64,000 nt of DNA from CAZDBA01 sp965224765 (GCA_965224765.1 CBDDAC010000008.1:143149-207148); one strand, 5' to 3'; positions 44,992 through 55,948 are shown, counted from the stretch's first letter. Notes: a model not told the origin generated them from the letters alone. A program made the numbers and translations.

Positions 44992-47616
44992 ATGAAATTA
45001 AATCAGCAAACTCGACAGACGTTCAAAGACCGCCGCCGCAGTACGGGTGCCGTCTCTAAAGTCGTGATCGTCGTTGTCGGATTTCTTTTGGCGGCGTCTG
45101 CCGTCATGTTTTTACTTTGGAAAAAGGAAAAAACAGATCCCGTTTCCAATCTGAATCAACATACGGTTGCGAATCTCGTCAATTCCGAGAACCTCATCCT
45201 GGAGTTGACCGTTGAGTTGAAAAAACTCAATCAAAGTGTTGTTGAGTGCGAACTCCCAAACAATTTGGGAAAATCACTATTCGCTCAAACGATCAGCGTT
45301 GCAGACATTGCCGATCAAGAAACGGAAGCGGAATCATTTGAATCGATTGACACTTCAAGTTTCCAAAGAGAAATAGGATCTACCCGTGAAACCGAAGTGG
45401 GCGCGCTAAAAATTTGGCACTCCATACTTCAGCAAATTGAAGTCGATTCGTTCCGCGATGCCAGCTTCAAAATTGTGCGTGGTCATTTCATCGACGCTTT
45501 GAAGGGCCAATCGGATGACTCGTCGAAAAGTCCTTCAAAATTTGAGACGTTGATCAAGTTCGACGGGTTGGCTCAACTGAAGACCGGAACTTGGCTGTCG
45601 ATTCATGCGGTTCAAAAAGTCGATTGGAAAAACGAAGACGGATCCTGGAAAATTACCGGATGGCAACAGCAGACGTTTGAAACGGCTCATCGCAAGCAGT
45701 TGATGTTCCGCGACGCATTTGCCGAAGCGATCCCTAAAGATCAGCAAGAGCCGCTTTTGAATTCGCTCAATGATCACTTCACCGTGCAAAAGAGCCGCGG
45801 CGAAAAGCTAGATCTACCTTTTCCTGAACTTCGCAAGTTTTTTTCGCCCGACACGATGATGGCTCATCCTTCCGTTTCCATCGTCGACGTCAACAATGAT
45901 GGCTGGGATGACCTCTACGTCATGACTCGTTGGCGGAAGAACAGAATGTTCTTAAACAACCAGGACGGCACATTTAAAGAGGTCGCCGAGGAAATTGGAC
46001 TCGACTGGGATCGAACATCGTGTGCAATTTTCGCGGACCTGGACAATGACGGTGACAAAGATGCATTTCTTGGACGCTGTTTCGCGGACTCCAAATTGTT
46101 GATCAACGAAGACGGCAAGTTTATTGATCAAACTGACGAGCACATCCCGGAGCAACTGCCTGGATTCGTTACATCAATTTCTGCTGCAGACTATGACAAC
46201 GATGGCTTGCTTGATTTGTACCTGTCGACCCACATGGTGATACGACGAGACACTCAAAACATCGGACTGACTTCGGAGTTCATGCCAGTCAACGACGCCA
46301 GGCGAGTTCTCGCCATGTTCAGCCGAACGTCGCCTGCCGACATGTGGCTCAAACGGCCAGGCCCCCCCAATAGCTTGCTAAAAAACATCGGTAATGGAAA
46401 ATTCGCCAAATCGGATGCAATGCCCGAGGTATGGTCGAACACGTTTCAGGCGACATGGGCGGACTACGATGAAGACGGTGACGTCGATCTGTATCTTTGC
46501 AACGACTTCGCTCCAGACTATTTGTATCGCAATGACGGGGATCAAGGGTTCACGGACGTTACGGAAATTGCTGGCGGCGAGGCAATGCGTGGGTATGGAA
46601 TGGGCGCGACTTGGGGAGACTATAACAACGACGGTCATCAGGATCTCTACGTTTCCAACATGTACAGCAAAGCGGGCAAACGCATTATCAGCCAGCTACC
46701 AGAAATCGACCGCAATTATTTGCTTTCCGCCAATGGGAACCGATTGTTCCAAAACGAGGATGGGAAAAAGTTTACTTTGGTATCAGGAGAAGGCTCCGAA
46801 GACCAGCATGTGACCAAGGCCGGTTGGTCGTGGGGTGGACAGTTTTGCGACTTTGACAACGATGGGTTTTTGGACCTCTATGTCACCAGTGGATTCTACA
46901 CGGCCCCAAAGGAGATTGCTTGTGATGAAGACTTGTGAAGTCGTTACTGGCGCTCGGTCGTGCGCACTGACAACAACTTAAGCAACGAAGTTCGCAATTC
47001 GGGAGATTGGCGGAGCGATTCACCACAAGACAATCAACTAAGCGTCTCATTCAGTGGTAACGAGCGCAATCGCTGGTTTTACAATCAGAACCGGAACGGT
47101 CGCCGGTCGTTCGCGGATCTGTCAACTCTATCGGGCATGGACTCGATTGCGGACGGACGTGGATTTGCCATCTGGGACTACAACCGTGATGGTCGTGTCG
47201 ATATCGCGCTTAGCAACGCCAACGCACCTCTGCTAAATCTGTACACCAACCAAATCGAATCAGACAACCGGATGGTGGCCATTCGGTTCGTCGGTGGCGC
47301 AACCACGGACGAGCCGGGAAAATACACCTCACGTGACGGATATGGGGCCGTCGTTACCGTTGAAACTTCTAATGGTTTAACGATCAAAAGAGAGTTTCGT
47401 TGCGGGGAGGGGTTCGCAGTTCAAAATAGCGACACGCTGCTCGTTGGAATCGGCGACTCAGGCTCGATTCTCAAAATGAATATCAAGTGGCCTTCAGGAA
47501 TCACTTACGAAACGAAAGAAATTGAGGCAGGAACCCTGGTCACACTCTTTGAAAACAAAAACGATTCTCCAACTCACGAAATTGCTGCCTATACCCCTGG
47601 CAGCCAATTCCCTTAA
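44992..47616 (+). CDS. FG-GAP/ASPIC (CRTAC1-like) predicted selenoprotein, copy 1
   Basis: 874 residues if the in-frame TGA at 46936-46938 is read as Sec (residue 649). Start 44992 follows AAAGGA and aligns with the paralogue start. Order: membrane anchor (about 23-43), a ~240-residue N-terminal domain, FG-GAP/VCBS repeats with Ca-binding DVNNDGWDD, DLDNDGDKD, DYDNDGLLD, DYDEDGDVD, DYNNDGHQD, DFDNDGFLD, then CDEDL-Sec-SRYWRSVVR, and a C-terminal ASPIC/UnbV domain (GYGAVVTVET, FAVQNSDTLLVGIGD, KWPSG). The reading frame is unbroken on both sides of the TGA and the ASPIC domain lies wholly beyond it. A SECIS-like hairpin follows at 46950. Probably exported; partner unknown. Confidence 0.82.
46936..46965 (+). 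promoter_or_regulatory. UGA(Sec) codon with SECIS-like hairpin
   Basis: TGA at 46936-46938, then 17 bases later a GGTC loop (46956-46959) closed by GCGCTC/GTGCGC, five pairs around one T-T mismatch. Loop starting with G at 16-37 nt fits the bacterial SECIS rule. Confidence 0.75.
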
Positions 47617-47639
47617 CCCCTGGCAGCCAATTCCCTTAA
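47594..47639 (+). repeat. 23 bp tandem duplication at the gene end
   Basis: CCCCTGGCAGCCAATTCCCTTAA, shown here as two direct copies end to end; the first copy supplies the last codons and stop of the first selenoprotein gene. The 265 bases after it have no gene. Confidence 0.9.
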
Positions 47640-47904
47640 CTCCACCTTCGTTGACACGTCGCTACGTTGTGATGGGACTGCATTTTTTCTTCGCGCAGTT
47701 TGAAGTTTATGCGATTGATTGACCCGTATTTTCTTTAAGCCGCTTGGTTCCCTTCCGTTGTCACATCTGAGGATGATTGACCAAAGCAAGTTGGGGAACT
47801 ATCCTTTTATGTGGAATGGGTGAAGAGCGCGCCAGACAAAACACACTGATAATCTCACCAGAATTACCGACTGGTAGAGTGCGTCCGCGCTTAAAGGACC
47901 GTTC

Positions 47905-50583
47905 ATGAATTCAAAACGCCAGTTTTATTCTCAAAACACACCCTGCCCTTCCCGTGCAGGTAACAGTATCTGGGCAGTGCTTGCCGTTATCGCGATTCTC
48001 ATGTTTGGGGTTGCCGTCTTTGTCATCTTGACACAAACCGATGAGAAGCTATCCAACAGCTCCACGTCGTCGCTTGGAACCAAGACAAAATCGATACGTG
48101 TAGCGGCACCGGACGCGCCTTCTCCAAAAGTCGTGACGAATCTCGTCAACTCAGAAAATCTCATTCTTGAGTTAACCGTGGAGTTAAAAAAGCTCAACCA
48201 AAGTGTTATCAATTGCAGTCTCCCCGATCCTCTTGGAGAAGAGCTGTTTGCCCACTCGATTTTCATCGCCGATCTCAACGAGCAAGAAACCAACGTTGAT
48301 TCCTTCGATTCAATTGGCACGGAGAGCTTCAGACAAAGCATTGGTGAAGGACGAGACACTGAACTTGCCTCGTTAATAATCTGGGATTCGGTTCTTCGGA
48401 AGATTGATGTCGATTCGTTTAGTCACGCTAGTTTCAAAATTGTCCGCGGAGATTTTGCCAGGCTTCCTGGCGCCAACGAAATTCAGCCGAAACTTGACAC
48501 CTCAAAGTTTGATACTCTCGTCAAATTTGATGGATTGGCTCGATTGAAAACCGGGTTCTGGATTTCTATCCACGCAATGCAACAAATCCACTGGAGCAAC
48601 GACACCAGTTCCAACTCAGACAGTTGGAAAATTGATCGCTGGCAGCAAAAGTCATTCGAAACCGCTGTTCGCAAGCATCTAATGTTTCGAGACACCTTTT
48701 CCGAAGCAATTCCAACAGAACATCAGGACCCTCTTTTAAATTCGCTAAACGATAAATTTATCGTTCAATCGAACGGAAACGGGGAAGTCAATTTGCCATT
48801 CCCTGAACTTCGACAATTCCTTACGGCCGATACGACGATGGCTCATCCCTCGGTTTCAATCGTCGACATCAACAACGACGGTTGGGACGATCTATATGTA
48901 ATGACGCGATGGCGTAAAAACAGGATGTTCGTCAACAATCAAGACGGAACATTCCACGAGGCTGCAGAAGAGCTTGGATTGAATTGGGATCGAACGTCGT
49001 GTGCAGTGTTTGCCGATTTCGACAATGATGGTGACAAAGATGCATTTCTGGGACGCTGTTTCGCGAATTCCAAATTGTTGATCAATGAGAATGGCAAGTA
49101 TGTCGACCGAACGAATGAACAGGTCTCGGAACGACTTCCTGGATTCATCACATCCATTTCGGTCGCCGATTTTGACAATGACGGACTCTTGGATCTGTAC
49201 CTATCAAGCCACATGGTGTTAAAACGAGTGGCTCAGGACCTGCAAATTGCATCAAAGTACATGCCTTCGGATCACGCAGCAAAGTTATTTGAGCGTTATA
49301 GCAAAATGTCTCCATCGGACACGTGGCTTGAAAGGCCAGGCCCTCCCAATCGTTTACTCAAGAATCTGGGCAATGGAAAATTCACTGAGTCGAAAGCGAT
49401 GCCTGAAATTTGGTCCAACACCTTCCAGGCGACCTGGGCAGATTACGACAAAGACGGCGACGTTGATTTGTATCTTTGCAATGACTTTGCGCCCGACTAT
49501 CTGTTTCGAAATGACGAAGAACAAGGGTTCATTGACGTGACGGTCGAAGTGGGGGGCGAAGCAATGCGTGGCTATGGGATGGGCGCGACTTGGGGTGACT
49601 ATGACAATGACGGCCACCAGGATTTGTATGTTTCCAACATGTACAGCAAGGCTGGCAAACGGATCATTAGTCAGCTTCCAAAGATCGATCGCAACTATTT
49701 GCTTTCAGCCAATGGAAATCGGCTTTTCCAGAACAAGGATGGGAAAAAATTCGAACTGGTTTCTGGCGAGGGCCTTGAGGACCAGCATGTAACCAAAGCT
49801 GGCTGGTCATGGGGAGGACAGTTTTGTGATCTTGACAATGACGGATTCCTCGACCTCTATGTGACAAGTGGTTTCTACACGGCACCGAAAGAGATTGCCT
49901 GCGATGAGGATTTGTGAAGTCGCTACTGGCGCACGGTCGTGCGATCTGATGACAATTTAAGTGGAGAGGTTCGAAACGCCGCAGCATGGAAAAACACAAC
50001 GCCAATTGCAGACCAAGTTGGCGCTTCATTCAGTGGCAACGAACGTAACCGATGGTTTTACAATCAAAACAAAGACGGTCGTCGATCGTTCACGGATCTT
50101 TCGACGCTTTCCGGGTTGGATTCACTTGCCGATGGTCGAGGCTTTGCTATTTGGGACTGCAACCGTGATGGACGAGTTGATATCGCCCTCAGCAACTCCA
50201 ATGCGCCTCATCTAGGTCTATTTTCCAATCAGATCGAATCGAAAAATCAAATCATTGCCATTCGGTTTGTCGGTGGCGCCGACACCAACAAACCTAGCAG
50301 ATTTTCCTCCCGTGACGGATACGGAGCAAGCGTCGCAATTGAAACAAAAGAGGGGCTTACCATCGAGCGGGAGTTTCGATGCGGTGAGGGATTTGCCGTT
50401 CAAAATAGCGACACATTGTTGGTGGGTATCGGAGACTCAGATTCCATCAACAGCCTGAAAATCAAATGGCCCTCGGGCATCACCTACGGAACGCGAGAGA
50501 TCCCGGCTGGCAGTTTGATCACACTTTTTGAAAACAAAGAAAACAAACCGGCACACGAAGTCGAAGACTACCGAAAAGACTAA
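47905..50583 (+). CDS. FG-GAP/ASPIC (CRTAC1-like) predicted selenoprotein, copy 2
   Basis: 892 residues with Sec at residue 671 (TGA 49915-49917). It is a tandem paralogue of the 44992 gene, clearly alike over the whole length except the first ~75 residues, where a longer linker follows the membrane anchor (SIWAVLAVIAILMFGVAVFVIL). FG-GAP repeats DINNDGWDD, DFDNDGDKD, DFDNDGLLD, DYDKDGDVD, DYDNDGHQD, DLDNDGFLD precede CDEDL-Sec-SRYWRTVVR; the ASPIC domain follows (GYGASVAIET, FAVQNSDTLLVGIGD, KWPSG). The TGA is at exactly the same codon as in copy 1, and the code after it differs mainly at synonymous and conservative positions, as expected of selected coding sequence. Confidence 0.82.
49915..49943 (+). 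promoter_or_regulatory. UGA(Sec) codon with SECIS-like hairpin
   Basis: TGA 49915-49917; 17 bases later a GGTC loop (49935-49938) closed by a perfect CGCAC/GTGCG stem. Relative to copy 1 the loop and distance are unchanged while the T-T mismatch becomes an A-T pair. Confidence 0.78.
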
Positions 50584-50637
50584 ACCAACGAACTCAGGCC
50601 GTCAGCAGTTAAAAACTAAAAACAACACGAAGCGAAT

Positions 50638-50739
50638 GGGGTCGGGAGTCTTTTCTGTTCAAATGCGAGACAGTTAAATCAATCTAATCTCGCAATCGAT
50701 ATACTTCGGTCACCCAACAAAGAAAAGACTCCCGACCCC
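50638..50739. mobile_element. 102 bp MITE-like element, copy 1
   Basis: Bounded by 19-bp perfect inverted repeats (GGGGTCGGGAGTCTTTTCT / AGAAAAGACTCCCGACCCC) around ~64 bp of AT-rich sequence. An almost identical element lies at 62263-62364. No coding capacity; presumably moved by a transposase elsewhere. Confidence 0.85.
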
Positions 50740-50750
50740 TTTATTCCGCA

Positions 50751-51002
50751 CTAAAGCTGATCAATGAGGTCTTGCAAATCGTCTGTATTGACGTCCGCCT
50801 GTTGAGTTGCCGCAGCAACCTGATCAAAACTATTCAATTGCAGGTCGGGAGCACCATCGGCTGCAACTGGACCGTTGTAGATATCATACTGAAAATCGAG
50901 ACTCTTGGATCGAACGATCGAAACCCATACTCCTTCGGCCCCAAAAATCTCTACTACGTTGGAATCAGTAAGCCGAATTGAGTATTGTGTATTTTCAGAC
51001 AT
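50751..51002 (-). CDS. Small hypothetical protein
   Basis: 83 residues, soluble, acidic, ending DVNTDDLQDLIDQL. The N-terminal half (YSIRLTDSNVVEIFGAEGVWVSIV) looks like a short beta-meander. No signal or known family. It lies directly after the MITE and is transcribed against the selenoprotein genes. Confidence 0.55.
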   Translation of the reverse strand: MSENTQYSIRLTDSNVVEIFGAEGVWVSIVRSKSLDFQYDIYNGPVAADGAPDLQLNSFDQVAAATQQADVNTDDLQDLIDQL

Positions 51003-51254
51003 AGGATCGTTGCAAGACCTGATTGCTAATGGGGATAACTACCGGATTGGGGCACTGCGCCTCCAAGCGGCCTCAAAGAATAGCACTCAAAAAAGTTGCT
51101 GAAAAGGGGCATTTTCCATCTAATCTACCGCAATGGCAATCTTGATTCTGTGGAGGATTGGGACGTTTCGTCGTAAAACGTCGCAAGCGCAGTTGATGTT
51201 TGGCGAATTTCCCTTGTCCGCCGGCTTCGACAAAATGCCCGCGACCGCAAGAAC

Positions 51255-51960
51255 TCAGAACCCTAGAGGCCCAATCTCCTCAACCGCCCGCAATTCGGCG
51301 TCACGCTTTTTCTCTGCAGCCGCGACCCGCCCTCGCCAACCCGATTTCATTTCACCAAGATCCTCAAATGCCAATTTCGGTTCAAATGCGTAGCGTGCCA
51401 AAACTTTTTTTGATTCGCAGATCTCACGATTTCCACCGCCAAGCCAGTCCGGGAACCCATCCGGATGGACGAAAATGGGCTGTCGTTGATGACCATGCTC
51501 CATCACAAATCCTGCTGCCGGACGCATGAGAAAAGTCATCGTGATCTCGTCTTCAAATCGGCTGTAGACCCCGGCAACACCTAGGATCAAATTGTCAGGC
51601 GAATAAAAATCGACTTGATGACCGGAATCGGGGCCCCAGTAACAGGGTTCTTTAAATCTTGTCAGCGGGATAATACAGCGACAATTCGCAGATGGCTGCC
51701 AGGGCCACTTGTCAATCGATTCGACACCGAGCGTTGTTGTAAACCGGCTTGTGGTGATCGAGCGACTTGGAACCCACCGGAGTCAAACCAAACCGCATCG
51801 GACCAATTTCACATTTACCATCTTCATCCAGTAATACACCTGGACTGGGTGAACGAGGAAAGACTGTTCCTGAGTGCCAGGTAAATCCGAGCTGAACGGA
51901 GGCGCCAGCCCAGTCCGCAATCTCATGGTGGTTCACATCAACATTGTACATGTTACACAT
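51255..51960 (-). pseudogene. SRAP (DUF159/YedK-like) gene with one frameshift
   Basis: The first 78 codons read MCNMYNVDVNHHEIADW...MRFGLTPVG...VYNNAR with the catalytic Cys2 expected for SOS-response-associated peptidases. Near 51725 the sequence must gain or lose a base to continue as VESIDKWPWQPSANCRCIIPLTRFKEP...GVAGVYSRFEDE, the usual middle of the family including the AR.E motif. SRAP proteins crosslink to abasic DNA through Cys2. One frameshift makes it a recent pseudogene or a sequencing error. The reading frame after the apparent TGA is not conserved, so it is not a selenocysteine case. Confidence 0.72.
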
Positions 51961-52045
51961 AGGTCATGCTGCCTGATCAAAAGTGGTGTGGCCTTTTTTC
52001 ATCTGTGTTTTCAAGATGCCATACTGCAAAACGTTTCATTCCAAG

Positions 52046-52939
52046 TTATTGATCGAATTCGATTGCAACTTCTTGATTTGAATCGATCTTGACGTTTTTT
52101 CGCTGGGCCTTATCAGCTCCCTTTTTCAAGCAATAGAGACAGTACTCGCCGGGAGTCAGCCCCAGCATCGTCAGCTCACCTTCATCGCCGACAACATAAT
52201 CCGGACGAAAATCATCCCAAGGAATGATCGACCAACGGTGCGTATCAAATCCCTGCCGCGCTTCGTCACTCCAATCCAGGCTGGAAGGGCAAGCAACATT
52301 CAGCCAAACTTTTGAATCTGGCTGTGCGCTGACGACAAGCTTGCTCTGTTCTTCGGTATTGATCTCGACATCAAAACTGACATCTTCACCCTCCTTAATT
52401 TCTTTCCAAACCCAATGATAGGTGTCAGGTGTCCACCCAAAAACAAAACAATACCGGCCTGCTGGCAGTTCAACGTGCTCGAATCTCCACCCCTCTCCGA
52501 CGACGTAGCGAAGGGCAGAATCCCGAGGTTCATGAGTCAGGATTTTAACGTCAGGAACTGAGGACCCCATGAAGGGAAACCTGACGCTATTCCCCACCGT
52601 TGTCCCTGATTCCAAAACACCCAAATATGAAGCGGAGATTGCATAATCCTCGTAGTTGTCCATATAGAGAACCCCGTCTTTAGATATTGTTGCATTCTCT
52701 TGAATTCGGGCTTCCCATGCGGGAATCGTGATTCGTCCGCTCACGGTTGATAATTTGGGCGGAGTACTTTCCGCGGTATTCTTGGACGCCACTGAAGAGT
52801 TTTCATTTTCCGAAGCGACAGAGTCTTCTGTCTCGTTCGATTTAGACGATTTATCGCTGCCCGAAGTCTTCAAGTCCGCTTGAAAACAGCCCGTGAACAG
52901 CATTCCTGAGAGGAGAAGAAGAAAAAATCGGATTTTCAT
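52046..52939 (-). CDS. Lipoprotein with carboxypeptidase-regulatory-like beta domain
   Basis: 297 residues. MKIRFFLLLLSGMLFTGC is a lipoprotein signal with Cys at the lipobox; AGGAACTCACA precedes the ATG. A Ser/Asn/Glu-rich linker follows (about 25-60). The C-terminal half has PAGRYCFVFGWTPDTYHWVWKEI and GELTMLGLTPGEYCLYCLKKG, each like the G.Y.l..l.pG.Y.l strands of CnaB/carboxypeptidase-regulatory domains. Located downstream of the ECF sigma gene at 53087 on the same strand; possible target of that system. Confidence 0.7.
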   Translation of the reverse strand: MKIRFFLLLLSGMLFTGCFQADLKTSGSDKSSKSNETEDSVASENENSSVASKNTAESTPPKLSTVSGRITIPAWEARIQENATISKDGVLYMDNYEDYAISASYLGVLESGTTVGNSVRFPFMGSSVPDVKILTHEPRDSALRYVVGEGWRFEHVELPAGRYCFVFGWTPDTYHWVWKEIKEGEDVSFDVEINTEEQSKLVVSAQPDSKVWLNVACPSSLDWSDEARQGFDTHRWSIIPWDDFRPDYVVGDEGELTMLGLTPGEYCLYCLKKGADKAQRKNVKIDSNQEVAIEFDQ

Positions 52940-53086
52940 TGTGAGTTCCTGTTCTGAATTTGGCATTTCCTCCAATACAAGCAGAACAGGGGAGTGTGAC
53001 ACCCAATCTAAAAATAAATCAACTCAGCAATTTCTCTTAGGACTCTTGGGGAGGGCAGATGAGATTTCCTAGCCTGATGAGATTTT

Positions 53087-53656
53087 CTATCCATCCATTT
53101 TTTTTCGCAACCAAGCCCGCGCAAAAACCCAATATCGCTCGGAGGTTGCGGTGGAAATCCCCAAATGAAGCGATGCCTCTGCATTCGTCAAACCAGCGAA
53201 ATATCGAAGCTTGACCAGGTCAGCTTTTACAGGATCGACGCGAGCAAGTTCATCTAACGCATCATTGAGCAAAAGCAGTTGTTCGTTGGGAAATTCAGGA
53301 TACATCTCTTCATGGAAAGCCAATTGGATGCCCTGCGAGCCACCTCTTTTTTGCCTTTTCCGCTTTCGAGCGGCATCGACAAGAATTCGCCTCATCGCAT
53401 TGGCTGCTGCCAACAACAAGTGATTGCTGTTCCTCCATTGAGGATTCTGATTGTTGCCGATGAGTTTTAGCCAAACTTCGTTGACAAGCGCGGTGGTCTG
53501 CAAGGTCCCAACAGAGTTCTCCCGACTTAGCTCTCGATGGGCGAGCTGCCGGAGCTCATCGTAAATGATCGAAAACAGCTGACTGGCAGCTTGACGATCC
53601 CCCGATTCGGCCGCCTCAAGAACTCGATCAATTTGAATGTTTGGAGAGTTCATCAT
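53087..53656 (-). CDS. Planctomycete-type ECF sigma factor
   Basis: 189 residues. Region 2: YDELRQLAHRELSRENSVGTLQTTALVNEVWLKLIGN and NSNHLLLAAANAMRRILVDAARKRKRQKRGG; region 4: DLVKLRYFAGLTNAEASLHLGISTATSERYWVFARAWLRKKM. Its ATG overlaps the TGA of the kinase gene upstream (ATGA), so the kinase is translated first and the sigma factor is coupled to it. Here the gene order is kinase then sigma, the reverse of the 40.7-43.5 kb pair. Confidence 0.92.
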   Translation of the reverse strand: MMNSPNIQIDRVLEAAESGDRQAASQLFSIIYDELRQLAHRELSRENSVGTLQTTALVNEVWLKLIGNNQNPQWRNSNHLLLAAANAMRRILVDAARKRKRQKRGGSQGIQLAFHEEMYPEFPNEQLLLLNDALDELARVDPVKADLVKLRYFAGLTNAEASLHLGISTATSERYWVFARAWLRKKMDG

Positions 53657-55677
53657 TGAGATTGAATCGCCTGCATTATCGCTCGAGAAATTCCCAAGGT
53701 CGAATCGTCCGTGGAAATTTCCATCGCTTCGCCCAAGAGGACTTCGGCCTCGGCATTCTGCCCAGAGTCCAAAAGCGACAGGGCCAATAGATTTAGCGTT
53801 CGTGCGATCTTTGGATTCTGATCACCGATGGCAATTCGATGCTCCTTCAACAAGATGCGAAAAAACATGCTACGACATTGAATCGCAATTTGAGCCAATT
53901 CAGTTTTCAAGTTCGCATCAATCGACCCTTCATTGGATTCGAATTCAGGACGATTCGGCTGTTCCGTCAACGAGAGATTCTTTGCGCAAGCTTGCAGTCG
54001 TGCTAACTCCGTTTTGCACAAATCTCGATTTTCCAAATCGAAGAGTACATCCAAATCAAGATATTCATGAGGAACCATTTGCACAAATCGAGTTCCCCGA
54101 TCAAGCGGAAGGTCATCTTCGTCAAACTGAGATGAGCCTTGATTACTGTAGGTCGGCAATAAGTGTGAAATCTTAAGATAGTACTCCCAGCGGAATTTCA
54201 TAAGCGCAAACTTGACCACGGAGTGATAGGTTTGGCCTTCCGCCGCTACTCGGATCGTACTATCCGCAACAATCAGTCTTTCGTGCTTAACTTCCAAGTC
54301 CCGAAGTGCCTTCGCCAATTGCACAACGGTTTCGTCCTTTGTGCGATTGGCCTGATAGGCGTTCCAAGCAAAAACCGAACAAACCAGCGATGAGATAATG
54401 AGCAGGCCGACGACTGCGACGGCTGCTATAACCGCCTTTCGGTTGCGACGAAGATAGGAACGGAGATGGTACATGTATGTCGGCGCGACCGCTTCAACCG
54501 GGACTCCATCGAGAAGTCTTTGAATGTCGGCGGCCAACTCGTTTGCAGACGGATAGCGACGGGATCGTTCGTGGGCAACAGCCTTCATGACGATACAGTC
54601 CAGTTCATGCCCGACTCTTTGATCATGTCCTGCCGAAATTAAACTATCCCGTCGTTTCGCAGATCCTTGTTTCGACATACGCTTCGAAGGCATCTCGATA
54701 TGATGCTGACGAATCGTATCCAAGAGAGCAATTGGATGAAGTCGTTCGACAACATGCCGTTCCAACGGAGTTGAACCCGTCGTCAACTCGTACAGCAGGA
54801 CGCCCAACGAATAGATATCGGAACGAGTGTCAATGTCAGCACCTAACTCTGCCTGTTCCGGGCTCATATATTGTGGCGTCCCAATGATGGACGCATATTG
54901 TGTAAACAAGGTGCGGTCCGTAAGCCGATGATGCAACGCTTTGGCCACACCGAAATCGATCACCTTGGGTACCGCCACCCCGTCAATCATTGATACCATG
55001 ATGTTTGAGGGCTTCAAATCGCGATGCACAATCGATTTTTGGTGCGAATGTTGAATGGCTTGGCAAACTGAAATAAACAGTTCAAGTCGCTGTGAGAATC
55101 CAAGTTTATTCTCCGAAACAAACTTGAGAATATCGACTCCGAGAACCAGTTCCATGACCAAGTAAGGGCGCCCCGTTTTCGTGGCACCTGCGTCGAGCAC
55201 ACGTGCAATGTTCGGGTGATCAAACATCGTCATGGCCTGACGCTCAGTTTCAAATCTCGCAATGAACTGTCGGGTATCCAGTCCGAGTTTGATAATTTTC
55301 AGTGCGACACGCCGTTGAACGTCCTCCAGCTGTTCTGCCATGTAGACCACACCCATGCCGCCTTCGCCAATTTTTTCCAGCAACCGATATCGACCAATGA
55401 TATCTCCTTCAAATTCCGCAATCTGTGCGGTGCATGTGTCAGGTCTGTTCGTCTCAAAGGGAACGGCAGGTTGATCCAGGATGAATCCCGATTCTTCGTT
55501 GGCTTGGTGGCAATTGAGTAACTCCGTGACCGCGACACGTAACTCTTGGTCGCCGCCACATTCTGCGAACAGGAACGCAGCTCGCTTCTCAGGCTCAACC
55601 TGAACCGCCTTACCGAACAGATTTTCAACCTGCTGATCGCGCTCGCAGACCGGTGAATGTTTGAATTTCGATGGCAT
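53653..55677 (-). CDS. Membrane-anchored Ser/Thr protein kinase
   Basis: 674 residues from Met 55677 (MPSKFKHS); the frame is open to 55755. After a ~90-residue N-terminus with FGKAVQVEPEKRAAFL, the kinase domain shows IGEGGMGVVYMAEQ, VALKIIK, HRDLKPSNIMV, DFGVAK, GTPQYMSPEQAE, SDIYSLGVLLYELTTGSTPL and the ARP insert AKRRDS...VGHELDCIVMKAVAHERSRRY. All catalytic residues are present. A membrane segment at about 410-430 (AVIAAVAVVGLLIISSLVCSVFAW) precedes a TPR-like helical C-terminus. It overlaps an ECF sigma gene and lies 272 bases from the selenoprotein gene at 55949. Confidence 0.93.
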   Translation of the reverse strand: MPSKFKHSPVCERDQQVENLFGKAVQVEPEKRAAFLFAECGGDQELRVAVTELLNCHQANEESGFILDQPAVPFETNRPDTCTAQIAEFEGDIIGRYRLLEKIGEGGMGVVYMAEQLEDVQRRVALKIIKLGLDTRQFIARFETERQAMTMFDHPNIARVLDAGATKTGRPYLVMELVLGVDILKFVSENKLGFSQRLELFISVCQAIQHSHQKSIVHRDLKPSNIMVSMIDGVAVPKVIDFGVAKALHHRLTDRTLFTQYASIIGTPQYMSPEQAELGADIDTRSDIYSLGVLLYELTTGSTPLERHVVERLHPIALLDTIRQHHIEMPSKRMSKQGSAKRRDSLISAGHDQRVGHELDCIVMKAVAHERSRRYPSANELAADIQRLLDGVPVEAVAPTYMYHLRSYLRRNRKAVIAAVAVVGLLIISSLVCSVFAWNAYQANRTKDETVVQLAKALRDLEVKHERLIVADSTIRVAAEGQTYHSVVKFALMKFRWEYYLKISHLLPTYSNQGSSQFDEDDLPLDRGTRFVQMVPHEYLDLDVLFDLENRDLCKTELARLQACAKNLSLTEQPNRPEFESNEGSIDANLKTELAQIAIQCRSMFFRILLKEHRIAIGDQNPKIARTLNLLALSLLDSGQNAEAEVLLGEAMEISTDDSTLGISRAIMQAIQSQ

Positions 55678-55948
55678 TAGCACACTCGTTTCGCTCAAAC
55701 GGTAAAATCGGCTTTCAGTGAATTGTAATGCGAATCTACAGCAACATCGAAACAAAGGACTGGATTGCCTTGAGCACAGTCACGAACACAATCATTGAAA
55801 ACCAAAAAAGAGATTGGTCAACTGCATCACAATCCGCCCCTTCTTCGGCAAAAAGCAAAAAACTACCCGACAAAATGATAAGCCGGATAGTTCTTTCAAC
55901 TCTAAATAATGCTACTAAACTCGGTTGATGTCGTTAACTGTTGAACAG

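Noticed and set aside
46936..46938. TGA as a genuine stop giving two separate proteins (FG-GAP then ASPIC)
   Set aside because: No start codon with a ribosome site follows, the frame is unchanged, and the tandem paralogue keeps the same arrangement with a hairpin; readthrough as Sec explains it better.
51710..51730. In-frame TGA in the SRAP gene as a fourth Sec codon
   Set aside because: The frame after this TGA is not homologous; the family sequence continues in another frame, so this is a frameshift.
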